Shown here in pieces: positions 1 to 11,200 of a stretch of DNA of 64,000 nt. The notes beneath the pieces are model-generated. The model was given only the letters and a program-made list of their open reading frames with translations, did not search any database and was not told where the DNA came from. The stretch comes from Siphonodentalium dalli (Eukaryota > Mollusca > Scaphopoda > Gadilida > Siphonodentaliidae). The stretch covers positions 69,789,980 to 69,853,979 of the forward strand of contig CP136063.1 of NCBI GenBank assembly GCA_032622095.1. The letters run 5' to 3'. Position 1 is the stretch's first letter; each line of letters starts with the position of its first letter. Position numbers and translations under genes: made by a program.

Positions 1-52
1 AGATTGCCCAAGCCGAACAATCTGAATTAAAAGGCCTGATGCCGAGATGGAC

Positions 53-244
53 TAGTTTCCTGCTCTTGCCACGGACATTGTTGAAATTAAATGTCCAATA
101 ACAGTCTCAGATGTCGCCCCATCGGTGGAACGTTTGAATTTCATGGAATTTGAAGGCGGCGGAATTCCTAAACTATGCCATGGACACAGATACTATGACC
201 AGGTTCAAGGCCAGATGGGTGTGACCAACAGGGACTTCATCTGA
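53..244 (+). pseudogene. YqaJ-type exonuclease domain fragment
   Basis: Frame 2 is open between a stop at 50-52 and a stop at 242-244. It encodes DIVEIKCPITVSDVAP (74-121) followed by HRYYDQVQGQMGVTNRDF (179-238). These match two hallmark segments of YqaJ/lambda-exonuclease-like domains: the catalytic E-x-K-C-P strand, and the Y-x-Q-V-Q-G-Q-M helix that follows about 30 residues later. In phages the family acts in recombination; in animal genomes such domains are usually found in transposon-linked genes. Only about 60 residues remain. Stops lie on both sides and the upstream D-G motif region is not readable, so I call it a dead fragment. The window edge hides anything further 5'. The family call is from motif recognition only. 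Confidence 0.7.
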
Positions 245-690
245 CTTCCATTTATGTGAACCTTATTTTAATATCAACTTATATGGACCGCTACGTTAAA
301 TAATGCAGTCTCAATTCGCAAAACAAAATTCTCAGAATTTCTCCTAAAATGATAAAAAGTGCACCCAATAGATCATTGTGCGCCAGGGGCGCGATTGGAA
401 ATCAATTGATGGCCGTTATGCAAATTTATGAATGAATTTAAAAAAATTAAATTAACGTATTGACCAAATAAGTACATGTAACATGTAGATGTAACAGGGG
501 TTTTAAGTGGTTACAGTTTGTTTGAAGATGGCGACTTCGGAGGAAAACAAAACAATTTCGGTTTTCGTATTTGCCGATTTGCCGAAGACACACGAGGAGG
601 TCCGGCAAACTTCGGCGGTACCACCAAGCTAACAGGTGAAAACAAATTTATAACGTGCGATAAAACCTGGAATAAATCAACTAATAGATG
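245..690. other. no recognised feature
   Basis: AT-rich sequence with scattered stops on both strands. I see no motif, repeat or coding signal that I can support. Confidence 0.5.
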
Positions 691-693
691 ATA

Positions 694-1067
694 CCCTGCT
701 GGACAAAACAAGTGTCCACTTAACCGCGGTGCGGTTAGCGTTGCCACCGCGGCCGAAATGCAACTACACTGCGGCTCCACCGGCTAACAACAGTTGGGCT
801 GCGGTGTACTTGCCATTCGGCCATGGTGTAGTTGCCGCGGTGTACGTTCATTAAACTGAAAAAAGATGATACAAACCCAAAATCTAACCACGATGTACAT
901 GCTATTCGGCCGCGTTGTAGTTGCCTTTCGGCCATGGTGTACTTGCCGCTTGGCTGCAGTGTACATACCGTTCGGCCGCGGTGCTCAACTGCAGTTACAA
1001 ACTCTGTCACCGCGACCGAACGGCAAATACACCGCGGTGCCAATGGACACTTATTTTGTCCAGCGGG
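694..1067. mobile_element. MITE with CTGGACAAAA termini
   Basis: Inverted termini CTGGACAAAACAAGTGTCCA (699-718) and TGGACACTTATTTTGTCCAG (1044-1063) differ at one position, and the match extends outward for a few bases. The interior is GC-rich and made of short degenerate GCCGCGGTGTAC and TTCGGCCGCGGT units. These keep several frames open for about 100 codons, but the resulting peptides are low-complexity and not genes. I could not fix a target-site duplication or superfamily. Confidence 0.65.
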
Positions 1068-2690
1068 GTCGTAACGTTACTCCAACGCGGTCATGATTTT
1101 TTCTCAACGCGGTCGAGGAAACCGTCAACGCAACATTACGCGGTCGGCATGACCACCAACGCAACAAACGCGGTCGAGATAACCGTCAACGCAACAAACG
1201 AGGTCGGGGGAATAGCTTATCAACTGAAATACTAATTATTGAATAACATTGTAAACAAGAACTTTGAGACATGAACTCATTTTATTAAAAAAAACATTAA
1301 ATTGAAAAGAGAAAATGAACGACGGCCACCAATTTTAGTTTCATACAATTTTCTGATAGGAAACAGAACGAAGTGTTGTAATCAATCGAGACGGTGACCG
1401 TGTGTTTGGCTTGGGTGATGCATGATTTATTGGTGATGTTTTACATTTACATTTAGAATTTTTCTGGGGAAAAAATAATAAATAAATGCAGATCACATCG
1501 ATCGCGCTGCACGAATTAATACTCTTGAGTGCCTAATAAATGTACAGGGTGGAATAATAGTACAGGTTGGAAAATGTCGCATAACTGAATAATAGTACAG
1601 GGCGGAATAAACGTACAGACTGGAAATATTATTAGTACCGGTACCATACATCCCCACAAAACGCACCATCTGACTGGTTTACTGATGCCATGTGACAGAA
1701 ATAGTTTTGATGGATAGCCAGGTCTGTGAATCTGCAGTGTGATGATAACTGTTTGTCAACAGTTCATTTCTTTATGAATAACACAATTTAAGATTGGTGA
1801 ATTATTTCTTTTGGTTAATTTAATAAACGTACAGGGCCAAATAACGATCGTACAGGTGGGAATTTTACCTCGATTTTAATAATCGTACATGTATGTTTAT
1901 TAGGCACTCAAGAGTAGAGATGCAATTGAGATATCTAACAACAAAAAACTTTGAGTTCACGTCGCAATGTACATGTACGTGTATTCTTTGAATATTTAAT
2001 ATTCAGTGTCACCTCCTAATAAAGGTCAATAACCTGTACGCCAAGGGTCCGATGTCATTTGAAATCTTCGTGAGGGTACGATAAAACACACATCTACATT
2101 TACACGCACGTTCGTAATTAACAAATGGATATACATGTACAGTGATGCAAATAATTTAGAATATTAATTATCCATGTGTTGTGAAATACATGTAAAACAA
2201 ACAGCGCTCAGATTTGGTTACCAGTGATTTGTCACTTTAACCAGCAGACCGCGGATCAAAAGCATGCTGCGAATGATTGACAGCGGTGTCAATAGACGCA
2301 AATACAATACGGGGCGTGTCTTCGGTAACTCAAACGGAATTCTCGATTGAAAACGTGCTGTCATAACTTCGTCGGTTTTGATTGGCTAGTGACCACTCGA
2401 TGAAGTCTTGTTCAGGTGTTACTTAATTCATTGATGATGAAATAACGAAATCATTCGTATTCAATGGTGCTTCGAAGAGACCAACAATGTATAATCCGCT
2501 ATTGTGTAGGCAAGCATATGATAAATATTATCTTTCTTTTTACCGTAGGATATATAAGTTGAATAATTTTGTTAAATTCAGTTTTTTTTTCACCGGAATT
2601 AAATCACTGCAATTCAATTATTTATTTGTCTTCATCAAATATTTGAAAACAATGTACATTTGAAGATCCAAGCGCCGTCCGACGCAGTAG
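1060..2690. repeat. Diverged long repeat, copy A
   Basis: Starts with units of AACGCGGTCGAGATAACCG type and continues into about 1.3 kb of AT-rich sequence. A second copy lies at about 5985-7690. Shared landmarks, in the same order, include GATCGCGCTGCACGAATTAA, TTGAATATTTAATATTCAG, TTTTGATTGGCTAG, GATGATGAAATAA, GGCTTCGAAGAGAC-like sequence and GAATTAAATCACTGCAATTC. This copy carries the MITE at 1522-1914, which the other copy lacks. No coding potential was recognised. It could be an old segmental duplication or two copies of an unknown mobile element. Confidence 0.7.
1522..1914. mobile_element. TA-flanked MITE with 19-bp perfect TIRs
   Basis: The left end CTCTTGAGTGCCTAATAAA (1522-1540) is the exact reverse complement of the right end at 1896-1914. 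TA lies on both sides (1520-1521 and 1915-1916), as in Tc1/mariner-type insertions. The related sequence at about 6215-6240 lacks the insert and so preserves an approximate empty site. The interior repeats short GTACAGG-TGGAATAATA units. No transposase is encoded. Confidence 0.8.
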
Positions 2691-3043
2691 ATACCAAATT
2701 AGACAAAATTGTTTTTTTTCTAGATTTCCCTGGGGAAAAAACTAATAAATAAATGTAGATCAGACCTAAAAAAATAATACCTTTGTTTCCGCTAACGAGC
2801 TAAAAAAAATTAGGGTAGGTAGGTAGGCTTAACTTTTTCTTCTTTTTTTTACTTTTTTTTTTTCAGTATCTTTAAAAATACTAGTAACTGTATAATACTT
2901 GTCAATAACCCAAACTATGCACTTCTTAGCTCCAATCAGGTTAACCCAGATGACAGAGGAACTAGAAACTCCAATTCAATCTTACATATGCTTTAATATT
3001 TACATATATACTAGTCTATATACTAAGATAGTCTTTGATAATC

Positions 3044-3200
3044 CTAATATTTCCTATATGGTCTGGCGACAACTGGAGTCAGTCCAGCACCACTGCACTG
3101 TTCACATATTGGAGTGACCGTCTTGTACCGATCTCTTAAGGATGGCTTCACAACACCACCTTCTCCGCATTCAGTGAAGGATCTATGTATTTTTTGGGGA
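3044..3200 (-). pseudogene. Possible Cys-rich protein fragment
   Basis: The minus strand reads FTECGEGG, then about 10 residues, then YKTVTPICEQCSGAG, and ends VARPYRKY. The spacing C-x2-C after a Y-x-x-V-x-P-x-C pattern, followed by a basic end, resembles the C-terminal tail of some transposon-associated proteins in invertebrates. There is no start, partner domain or second clear Cys pair. I could not name the family, and a chance frame remains possible. Confidence 0.25.
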
Positions 3201-3554
3201 CACCTGTTTTTGGGCAATGATATGCCGAAGGCATAACCTGAAGGCCTGATCGGAGGAATGTTTGGGAAGGGTGACCCCCTGATGATGGTGGTTTTGAAAA
3301 TCCATTGCATTTAGAGCTAATCTAAGGCTCTTTGAGTCAGTATTTTGAATTTTACAGAGAGGTCAATTTTATCAAGTTTCTCAAGCATAACTTTGGAACT
3401 TTTTATATATGTATGGATTGGAAATGCTTATAAGTTATTGTCAGATATCTTTTGGTTCTATGGATTATGCTTATCGGAAGCCTTATCCTGCTTGAAATTA
3501 GACTTGCCATCATCACTCTAATTCATAAATAGGCTATTTTATAAAATTCAAGTG

Positions 3555-3640
3555 AGACACATACCGTACATAATATACTACATGTACATGTAATACAGAA
3601 ATCCTACATGTACATGTAGTACAGAAACAATGTACATGTA
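3555..3640. repeat. TACATGTACATGTA short repeats
   Basis: Three near-identical stretches of ACATGTACATGTA followed by GTACAGAAA or ATACAGAAA lie within 90 bp. This is a small local duplication of self-complementary sequence. Confidence 0.6.
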
Positions 3641-3939
3641 TTAAGGTAGGATTGACTATATATGGTACTAATCTCTATGTTAATTTTTCATTTGGTATTA
3701 TGAGATCCCACTTGATAACAGGTTGATTTGATCAAATTGTTAATGTTCCTGTGCTGTAATTGATTGAAATACTGAAGTCTGAACGCTGAATGATAACATA
3801 CCGTACCTGAACTCAAATTATTTGAAGTTTTCACAGATGAAAGCTAGATAAAGCCAAACATACTTTACAGTATGGTTCCAACTGATAAATTTAAATCTTT
3901 TTGTAAACTTAAATTTCTTATGTCAATATATATAAATAC

Positions 3940-5810
3940 TAGAAGGTGACCCGACTTCGTCCGGGCTATTCAAAAACCAAATTTCAAGTCGATTGCTCCA
4001 CCCGTTTCCGAGATCTGGTCTGCGCATGCGCGAAGCTGGCGTCGCACGGGCTCGGCGACCCGATAAAATTCGTATCTGGGGCAAGATACATTCACATACC
4101 AAATTTCAAATCGATAGCTCCACCCGTTTCCGAGATATATAGCCCAATGTCATTTGCGGATACCTCGGCCGGTGATGAGTTAACGCGACATCGGCCGGTT
4201 AAGAGTTAACACGAACACGTCACGATATGTTGATGGCGTAATATATTTACGCATTGATTTTCGATGAGCGAAGCATGGTCCTGCGTTCTTCCCGATAATT
4301 AAGGTAGAAACTTTAAACGTACACAGGCGTGTGATACATCATTGGAAAGATGAAGCACCACAGATTCCAACCGTGCAAATTATATGACTGGCAATTTATT
4401 ATTCGCGCTATATCGAATCGATTTGTGAGCACCGAACTGAAATATATTAGCGCAAAACGGCGTAAAAACAGATTTGACCTCGGCACGTGAAAAGTTGACC
4501 TCGGATCTGAAAACCAATAGGCCTATGTTAACCCCCGGCCGAAAATACCCCCACGTACCAAATTTCATCGAAATCGGCTGGGCCATTTTCGAGTCCATCG
4601 ATTACACACACACAGACAGATACACACACACACACACAGATCTTTCAAAATATATAATAGACTAGAAGGTGACCCGACTTCGTCCGGGCTTTGACCTTGA
4701 ATTGTCCATTTTGAAGGTCAAGGTCAAGTGGGGTCACGATTTGACCAGTCCAAAACACTGCCCGGACAAAAGTACCCGACAAACGTGCCCGTCGAAATCC
4801 ATCCGGTTTTACCCGATTTGACCTTGAATTGATCATTTTGAAGGTCAAGGTCTGGTCGGGGTCACGATTGGACCCGTCCAAAACAATCGGTGAACAAAAG
4901 TAACCCCACGTATAAAATTTCGTCGAAATCCCCATCAAAATTGGCGATTTGACCTTGAAGTTACCCGATTTCAAGGTCAAGTCGCACGGGCAAATGAATA
5001 TGCTTATGAGACTCGCCATAAGAAAGTACCCCCACATACCAAGTTTCATCGAAATCCCGTGATATTCGGGCGTTTGACCTTGAAATGACCCGATTTCAAG
5101 GTCAAGGTGACGTCGCACGGACAAATTAATATGCCTATGTTCGTCCCCGACCGAAAATACCCCCACATACCAAGTTTCATCGAAATCGGCTGGGCCATTT
5201 TCGAGTCCATCGATTACACACACACACACACAGACAGATACACACACAGATCTTTCAAAATATATAATAGACTAGCCGATGAGCCCGACGTTGTCCGGGC
5301 TATTCAAAAACCAAATTTCAAGTCCGGGCTATTCAAAAACCAAATTTCAAGTCGATAGCTCTACCCGTTTCCGAGATCTGGTCTGCGCATGCGCGAAGCT
5401 GGCGTCGCACGGGCTCGGCAACCCGATAAAATTCGTATCCGGGGCAAGATACATTCACATAGCAAATTTCAAGTCGACAGCTCCACCCGTTTCCGAGATC
5501 TCGTCTGCGCATGCGCGAAGCTGGCGTCGCACGGGCTCAGCGACCCGATAAAATTCGTATCCGGGGCAAAATACATTCACATACCAAATTTCAAGTCGAT
5601 AGCTCCACCCGTTTCCGAGATCTCGTCTGCGCATGCGCGAAGCGGGCGCCGCACGGGCTCGCCAATACGACAACGACGACCGCCTGGTCAAACTACACAC
5701 ACGTACCAAGTTTCGTCCCGATCGGTCGAGAATCGTAGATTTGTATTAATGACAAACAGACAGACAGACAAACATACAGACAGAGGTCTTCAAAATATAT
5801 ATGAGATATA
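3940..5810. repeat. Tandem array of CCAAATTTCAAGTCGAT-type units
   Basis: A unit of about 120 bp recurs. It contains CACCCGTTTCCGAGATCT, GTCTGCGCATGCGCGAAGC, GGCGTCGCACGGGCTC and ACCCGATAAAATTCGTATC, at 3.96, 5.34, 5.46 and 5.58 kb. A second unit type contains TTTGACCTTGAA, GATTTCAAGGTCAAG and TTTCATCGAAATC, and recurs at 4.55-5.20 kb. Two blocks end in CA-rich microsatellite plus GATCTTTCAAAATATATAAT (4.60-4.66 and 5.22-5.27 kb), and GACAGACAGACA ends the last at 5.76 kb. The open frames through the array are by-products of the repeat. Confidence 0.8.
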
Positions 5811-5984
5811 AATGTTTTGCATCTTGTTATGATATGAATTAAATTAAAAAATTAAATTAAAAAAAAAAAAAAATTTAAATCAAATTTTTTTTTTTTTTGC
5901 AATGGCAATAAAAAGTTTAGGGTCGGCTGTTTAAAATAGGGTCGGTCGGGTTAGCGGAAACAAACGTATTTTTTGTTTAGGCCT

Positions 5985-7690
5985 CACGTTGATCACAATG
6001 CGGTCGAGTAAACCGTCACGCAACAAACGCAGTCGAGATAACTATCAACGAAATGGAACGTTTCCAAAATACCGGTAATACAATGTTGTTAACGTGATGG
6101 GAGTAATGCATGATAGATTTGTGTTAAAATGTTTTACATATTGGCCCACATTTATATTTTTTCCGGGAAAAAATAATAAATTAATGTAAATCACGTTGAT
6201 CGCGCTGCACGAATTAATGGAAACGTAATCGAGACTGCTAACAAACAAAACATATTGATGTCACGTCGCTATGTACATGTACATGTATGTGTGTTATTTG
6301 AATATTTAATATTCAGCGTCATATCCGATTAAATGTCGATTACCTGTATGCTCATGTACAGACCAAGGGTATTGTGTCAGTTCCGATGTCGGCCGAAACT
6401 GTATGAAACAATAAAGCGTGTTTATATACGCCATAAACAAACATCATGAAAAATTCCAGAAATGTTCACGACGCTCGTTATGTATACCACTATACACGTA
6501 CATGTAGCATTAAATAAACCAATAATCATTATAAAATAAACACGATTTGTGATTTATGTCGAAGAATACCATGACTTGATTATTCGGACTTTCATTAGCC
6601 TCTCGTAGGCAGTCCGTAAAATATTATCCAGATATCAGTGCCCCTTTAATACAAGGAAACCATAACTTCCCCATCGCGAACCTCTATTGGACCACGCACG
6701 CTGCTGAATGGTGACATTGTCTCGTTCTTTGAAGTTATTATTAAATTTAGATCAAAGGCATTTCTGCAAGATATTTTTATACCATGTAGCAACTTTGTGA
6801 AGATGACTCCTCCTACCAGCTTGTATTCTGTATTGATTGAAACACAGAATTCTCGACTGGACACGTGCAAGCATAACTTTGTCTGTTTTGATTGGCTAGC
6901 GGACATCGTGATTCGTGTGCCACAATGATCTGACACTCAATGAGGCATTGTCGCTTTCATGATGATGAAATAAACTTACTCAACGTGGCTTCGAAGAGAC
7001 GTTACTAGTACATGTTTCAGTAATTGTCCGCTATTGTATTGGCAAGCATACATGGACATGTAGCAGCCCTGGGAATTAGCCTAGGCAATAGGCAATGCCT
7101 AGGTAAAAGCAGAGGCAAAATCAGTTTGCCTAGGCAATTATATTGCCTAGGTAAAACAAGATCATTGGGTTACTAAAATTGATTTGTGTCTATTAGAAAT
7201 AGAACCTCTTTAGCCAAAATGACTTCCTTAAATCACTTTACATATATTGTCCTAAAATTGTTTCCATGGCACTGGGCCATTAACTAGCTACCCATAAGGG
7301 CACTAGTTTTGGAGATGATTTGTGGAATGTATATATATATGATGAGTAGTGGCCTGGAAATGTTCTCCAAAATAACTAAGCATTTCAGGTTATTATTGAA
7401 TCATATTGATTTGAGATGGCAATATTGTTGCAAAATTGCCTAGGTAAAATCTGTTTTTGCCTAGGCCGATTTCTTTCACCTAGGCAAAAATATTGCCTAA
7501 GCAAATTTTCCTTAATTCCCAGGGCTGTGTAGGGTAAATATTAACTTACCTTTTACCGTACTAGTAGTATATATAAGTTTAATAATTCAGTTAAATTCTG
7601 TTTTTCTCACCAGAATTAAATCACTGCAATTCAGTTTATTTATGTGTCCTCATCAAATATTTAAAAACAATTTAACAAAACATATACATT
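5985..7690. repeat. Diverged long repeat, copy B
   Basis: Partner of the sequence at about 1060-2690, same orientation, sharing the landmarks listed there. It is longer because a hAT-like MITE (7064-7527) sits inside it, and it lacks the TA-flanked MITE of copy A. An AACGCGGTC-type head block lies at 5985-6060. No gene was recognised in it. Confidence 0.7.
7064..7527. mobile_element. MITE with CAGCCCTGGGAATTA ends
   Basis: The ends CAGCCCTGGGAATTA and TTAATTCCCAGGGCTG are inverted. The 5 bp TGTAG is repeated directly outside both ends (7059-7063 and 7528-7532). Beneath both ends lie repeated palindromic TTGCCTAGGCAA and GCCTAGGTAAAA units, typical of subterminal transposase-binding repeats. 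The CAGNCCTGGG end resembles hAT elements, although 5 bp is short for their duplication. Non-coding. Confidence 0.75.
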
Positions 7691-7915
7691 TGAAAACGTG
7701 TGTGCGACTGTGCGTTGATCCTTAGCGCAACGTATTTAACGTAAACGCGGTCTGCGTTAAACGTAAACGCGGTCTGCGTTAAACTTCAACGCGGTCCGTT
7801 GATTTTCAATGCGGTCGTAACGTATCACCAACGCGTTATCAACGCAAAAACCGCGTTACGTTGGCGTTACGACCACGTTGAGGACCGCGTTAAAAGGGCC
7901 ACTTATTTTGAGAAG
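7690..7915. repeat. AACGCGGTC-type short repeats
   Basis: Degenerate repeats of ACGTAAACGCGGTCTGCGTTA (two adjacent copies near 7740-7785), followed by CAACGCGGTC and its complement. Related to the head block at 1060-1210 and 5985-6060. Confidence 0.6.
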
Positions 7916-9430
7916 GTGTGTAAATATGTTTATTTAATATGTATATATATGTATATATATAGGCAGGTTTCTGTTCTATTTCTGTATCTTTCACGTCCAA
8001 GAGATCACTGTGGGTTCCATAGTATACATTCAATCCCGGTGAAAAATGAGATAAGCAAAGTTATTAGATGAGAAACTGAAAGCACGCCTTAATGAGATAT
8101 CTAAATAGTTTCGCGCTAGGGTACGAATTTACTTTTTCGGAGGGTACAAGCTGGTCAGGGTACGAAAATACTTGCTCCCACGACAGCGAGTGCGGTGTGA
8201 CCGGAGTTCGATCGAACACAACCCATGTTTAAAAATCCGTCGACTCTAGCCGAATATTCTCAATAAATCTCTCTTTTTTGGAAAAGGAATATGAAAGGTA
8301 TGTCAGGGTGATGCAGTAGCACATGTATTACCCCAAAAACATCGCGGTTTGGTCGTATCTTGCGTCACATTCTTCCTTTCCGGACTTGAAGAAAAAGCTC
8401 CGTTACCAGCGATGGGGAAAGTTGGACTATACATTCAATGTATAGTCAATTTTGGACTACTGTCAGACTAGAGAACCAAAAACCACTTGCCTCTTGAGTA
8501 GTCAAAATGACATTGAATAAGAGCATTAATTAGAATTCCACTGTGTACTCGCTCCCCGACTCTAGAACACATTTAGCTCGCTGATTCCATATGCTACACC
8601 GATCTTGCACCACTGTGACACCCTTGTACATTTTAATTACACTTGTGCGCATGTTCGTAAAATTTAGAAACTGTCTATATTTTCTTTAACACTACGTCAC
8701 TAGTGTTGAATGAAATTGTCACTTATTATCCGCATAAATGCGTAAAATTCCTTTGTAAATATATCGAACATTTGCAGATAAACATACCTTTCACTGTTAA
8801 TCCAAAGATGTCAGTCAGTAATTGTCAAAATAACTGATATTTCCGGATTTGATTTGAGTGCGGCCCGCACTTTCCGCCATTTTTAGAAAAAGGCCGAAAA
8901 TTCCGGTGCTCGAAAAAATTTAATCCGACCCGGTACTTTTTCCGGATCGCCTGATGTTTGTACTGCATATATATCGTACCATACCTGCTGCGGAATACTT
9001 TTTCGAACGACACAATATATTTCGGCGGATTATAGTTATGCAGTCATACAGAACTTAGACGAGAAGAGTTTTTCAGTGTAAAGTGACGCATATTTTCTTT
9101 TATCTTGGAAGGGGAATTTGATAATTTTTACTAATATCATAGTAGACTAATATAGCATGTGAGTAGGCCTAGTTTTTTTTACCATAATCAATCGAGTCAA
9201 AGATTTTTATTTTTTATTTTGATACATTCAATCAGCATTTTACAATATATAATTACAGATACAAACATTTGATAAAAGTGATAAAGTTGACAGAGCTGAA
9301 AATTTGAATGAGAAGATATTTGTGTTGGCTTATAAGAGGCTGCAAAGATAGTGATGTTAGAGGGGCGAGTAGGTGCATGGGCAGACTAATCGAAAATAAG
9401 AAGATAAATGCCGAGGGCTATCAAGGATGA
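7916..9430. other. no recognised feature
   Basis: Non-repetitive or unrecognised AT-rich sequence. Short frames on both strands look random. I see no exon-like stretch with plausible splice borders. Confidence 0.4.
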
Positions 9431-9436
9431 CACAAA

Positions 9437-9618
9437 AAGTCTCAGATTTGGGACACCAATTGGGTGGTTGGGATACTCGCTATAATTTGAGACTGCAGTT
9501 GGTGGATTTGAGACAGTGATATTCGTCGATTGGGCCACTGATTGGGCCGTTTTGGAACACTGGCTGGACGGGTTGGGGCGACAGTTGGGTGGTTTGGGAC
9601 ACCTGTTGTATGACAGAT
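9437..9618. repeat. GGGACACC-type degenerate array, left block
   Basis: Short units of the type GGTTTGGGACACCAGTTGGGT, heavily mutated. This 180-bp block is a diverged direct copy of 13043-13222, sharing ATTTGGGACACCAATTGGG, ACTCGCTATAATTTGAGACT and GTTTGGGACACCTGTTGTATGACG/A in the same order. The rest of the array continues at 12.45 kb beyond the retrotransposon. Confidence 0.7.
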
Positions 9619-10319
9619 AGATAGATAGATAGATAATTTTGTAATGGCTAAAAGATGCAAAATTTGCAGACATATGAGCATAAGCATATATACAAAAGAG
9701 TAAAACAGAGTGTGACATTCATATAGTATAAATATAACAAGTAGCCTATAGATATATAAATATAACAAGAATGCAGCTTGACAGTTCTGTAGAGGGACAA
9801 GATAGTGAATAAACCTAGCTTAGTAATGACTACTAAATAGATACTCGTACCTTTATATATATATAAAAACATGAAAAATCAACCCGTGCTATCACACCAT
9901 CCTCCCCCAACAGGACTGTCATGTTGCTTAAGAGATACTAGTAAGAGAACAAACAGCTTCGTCATCTGCATATACACACTGCTGCCATGTATGGCCGGCT
10001 TTAGACTGGCATGTCCATGACCGAAAGATGGAATCCCTAAATACAGGCAGCAGTGACAATATATGCAGCTGGCCAAGTACTGCCATCGTACATAGAAAGA
10101 TAGAGAGGAAAATAGAGTAGTAGAAGAGAAATATACATATTAATACGCTCGTCTGACAAGTCATGCCATCGATTGCCATCAAGGAGCGCACAGGAAAGCA
10201 AGCCAAAGCTTGCTTATTTCCACTGTGGTCCTTAATGGTAACCGACCACATGACTGACCAGGCCACAGCACAAGTTCCCATAAGGTCGTACGGTATTATA
10301 AATAGCATGATTCACACCA

Positions 10320-11200
10320 TTAATAATATACAAAGTCAGATTCCTCAGTACCTAAAATTTTATCGAATAATTCCTGTTTTATTAGGTGATTCCATGTAGC
10401 CAAGTTGCAGTTAGGTTCAATATATTTTACATAATTATTCCACAACGTGATTCCTGTGTAGAAAAAGCTATTGTAACCAAATACCCTAACATGAGCCACA
10501 GATAATCTAAAGATTCCAGACCGGAGATTATATTTACAATGAGTGTTCGAAAATTGGAATCCATCTCTTAGGTAGGTAGGAGCTTTCCCATCTGTTATAT
10601 TTTTCATGATAGACAGCAGCTTTCTTTGGGAAACTCTGGATTCAACCGGAAGCCATTTAATGGTTTTAAACTCTTCATAATTAACCTATATGTGAAAATC
10701 TATCCAAGCTCAGAACAAACCGGATTAATTTGTTTTGAAATATTTGTAGTTTATTTTTGGTAGTTGTAGTCAAAGAGCTATACCAAATAGAGGATGCATA
10801 ATCGAGGTGGGATTGAATTAATGAGTTAGCAAGTAGTTTCTTTGTGAAAGGGGTTAGAAAGTCAGCCTTTCTATATAAAAATTTGAGACGAGCAGTTACT
10901 TTATTAAAGTTTATTTAGTACCTGTTTGGCCATTTGTTCCCCAGTGAGACTTTCATCGAGACAGGCGCCCAGATATTTCACCTCCTTGACGGACTGAATA
11001 TTGATACCGTTGCAGCAGATTGCAAGTTCGGGACATTTATTAATATTGCGTTTGGAGCCAAATAAGATGGATTCTGTTTTGCCTAAATGAAGTGACAATT
11101 TGTTGTCGACTAGCCAGTGGCTTAGTGATGTTAATTCAGTACTCAGCTGATCTGCTATCACTTTTGAATCATTTCCCGAGACTATCAAAGCTGAGTCATC
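10320..11200 (-). pseudogene. LINE RT YADD box to C-terminus
   Basis: Starts with LLYADDSALIVSG (second catalytic block), then LSTELTSLSHWLVDNKLSLH, KTESILFGS and VKEVKYLGACLDESLT, the thumb-side motifs of LINE RTs. After a degenerate stretch, 10320-10607 gives GKAPTYLRDGFQFSNTH, YNLRSG and GITLWNNYVKYIE, matching the C-terminal domain seen after RT in many CR1-like ORF2 proteins. The two parts are in different frames. Confidence 0.8.

Larger units (their letters stand above)
2763..5983. mobile_element. 3.2-kb TIR element carrying tandem arrays
   Basis: The left end GACCTAAAAAAATAATACCT runs into TTTGTTTCCGCTAAC. The right end, GTTAGCGGAAACAAACGTAT then TTTTTGTTTAGGCC, is its imperfect reverse complement over about 34 bp. 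TCA flanks both ends (2760-2762 and 5984-5986), consistent with a 3-bp target duplication. That would fit PIF/Harbinger-like elements, but no transposase was recognised, so the superfamily is a guess. Inside are AT-rich sequence, a Cys-rich peptide fragment near 3.1 kb and the tandem array at 3.94-5.81 kb. Similar TTAGCGGAAACAAACG ends are, to my knowledge, frequent in mollusc genomes. Confidence 0.6.

Noticed and set aside
511-1235. Several overlapping 60-104 codon frames on both strands
   Set aside because: Created by GC-rich degenerate repeats inside the 694-1067 MITE and the AACGCGGTC units; low-complexity peptides without motifs.
3946-5811. Frames of 80-200 codons repeating TKFQVDSSTRFRDLVCA or FDETWYVGVF-like peptides
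   Set aside because: Translations of the tandem array in both directions; the DNA repeat explains them.
9386-9768. Frames of about 110 codons with NHPTGVPNH-like peptides
   Set aside because: Translations of the GGGACACC-type array; same for 12514-12814.
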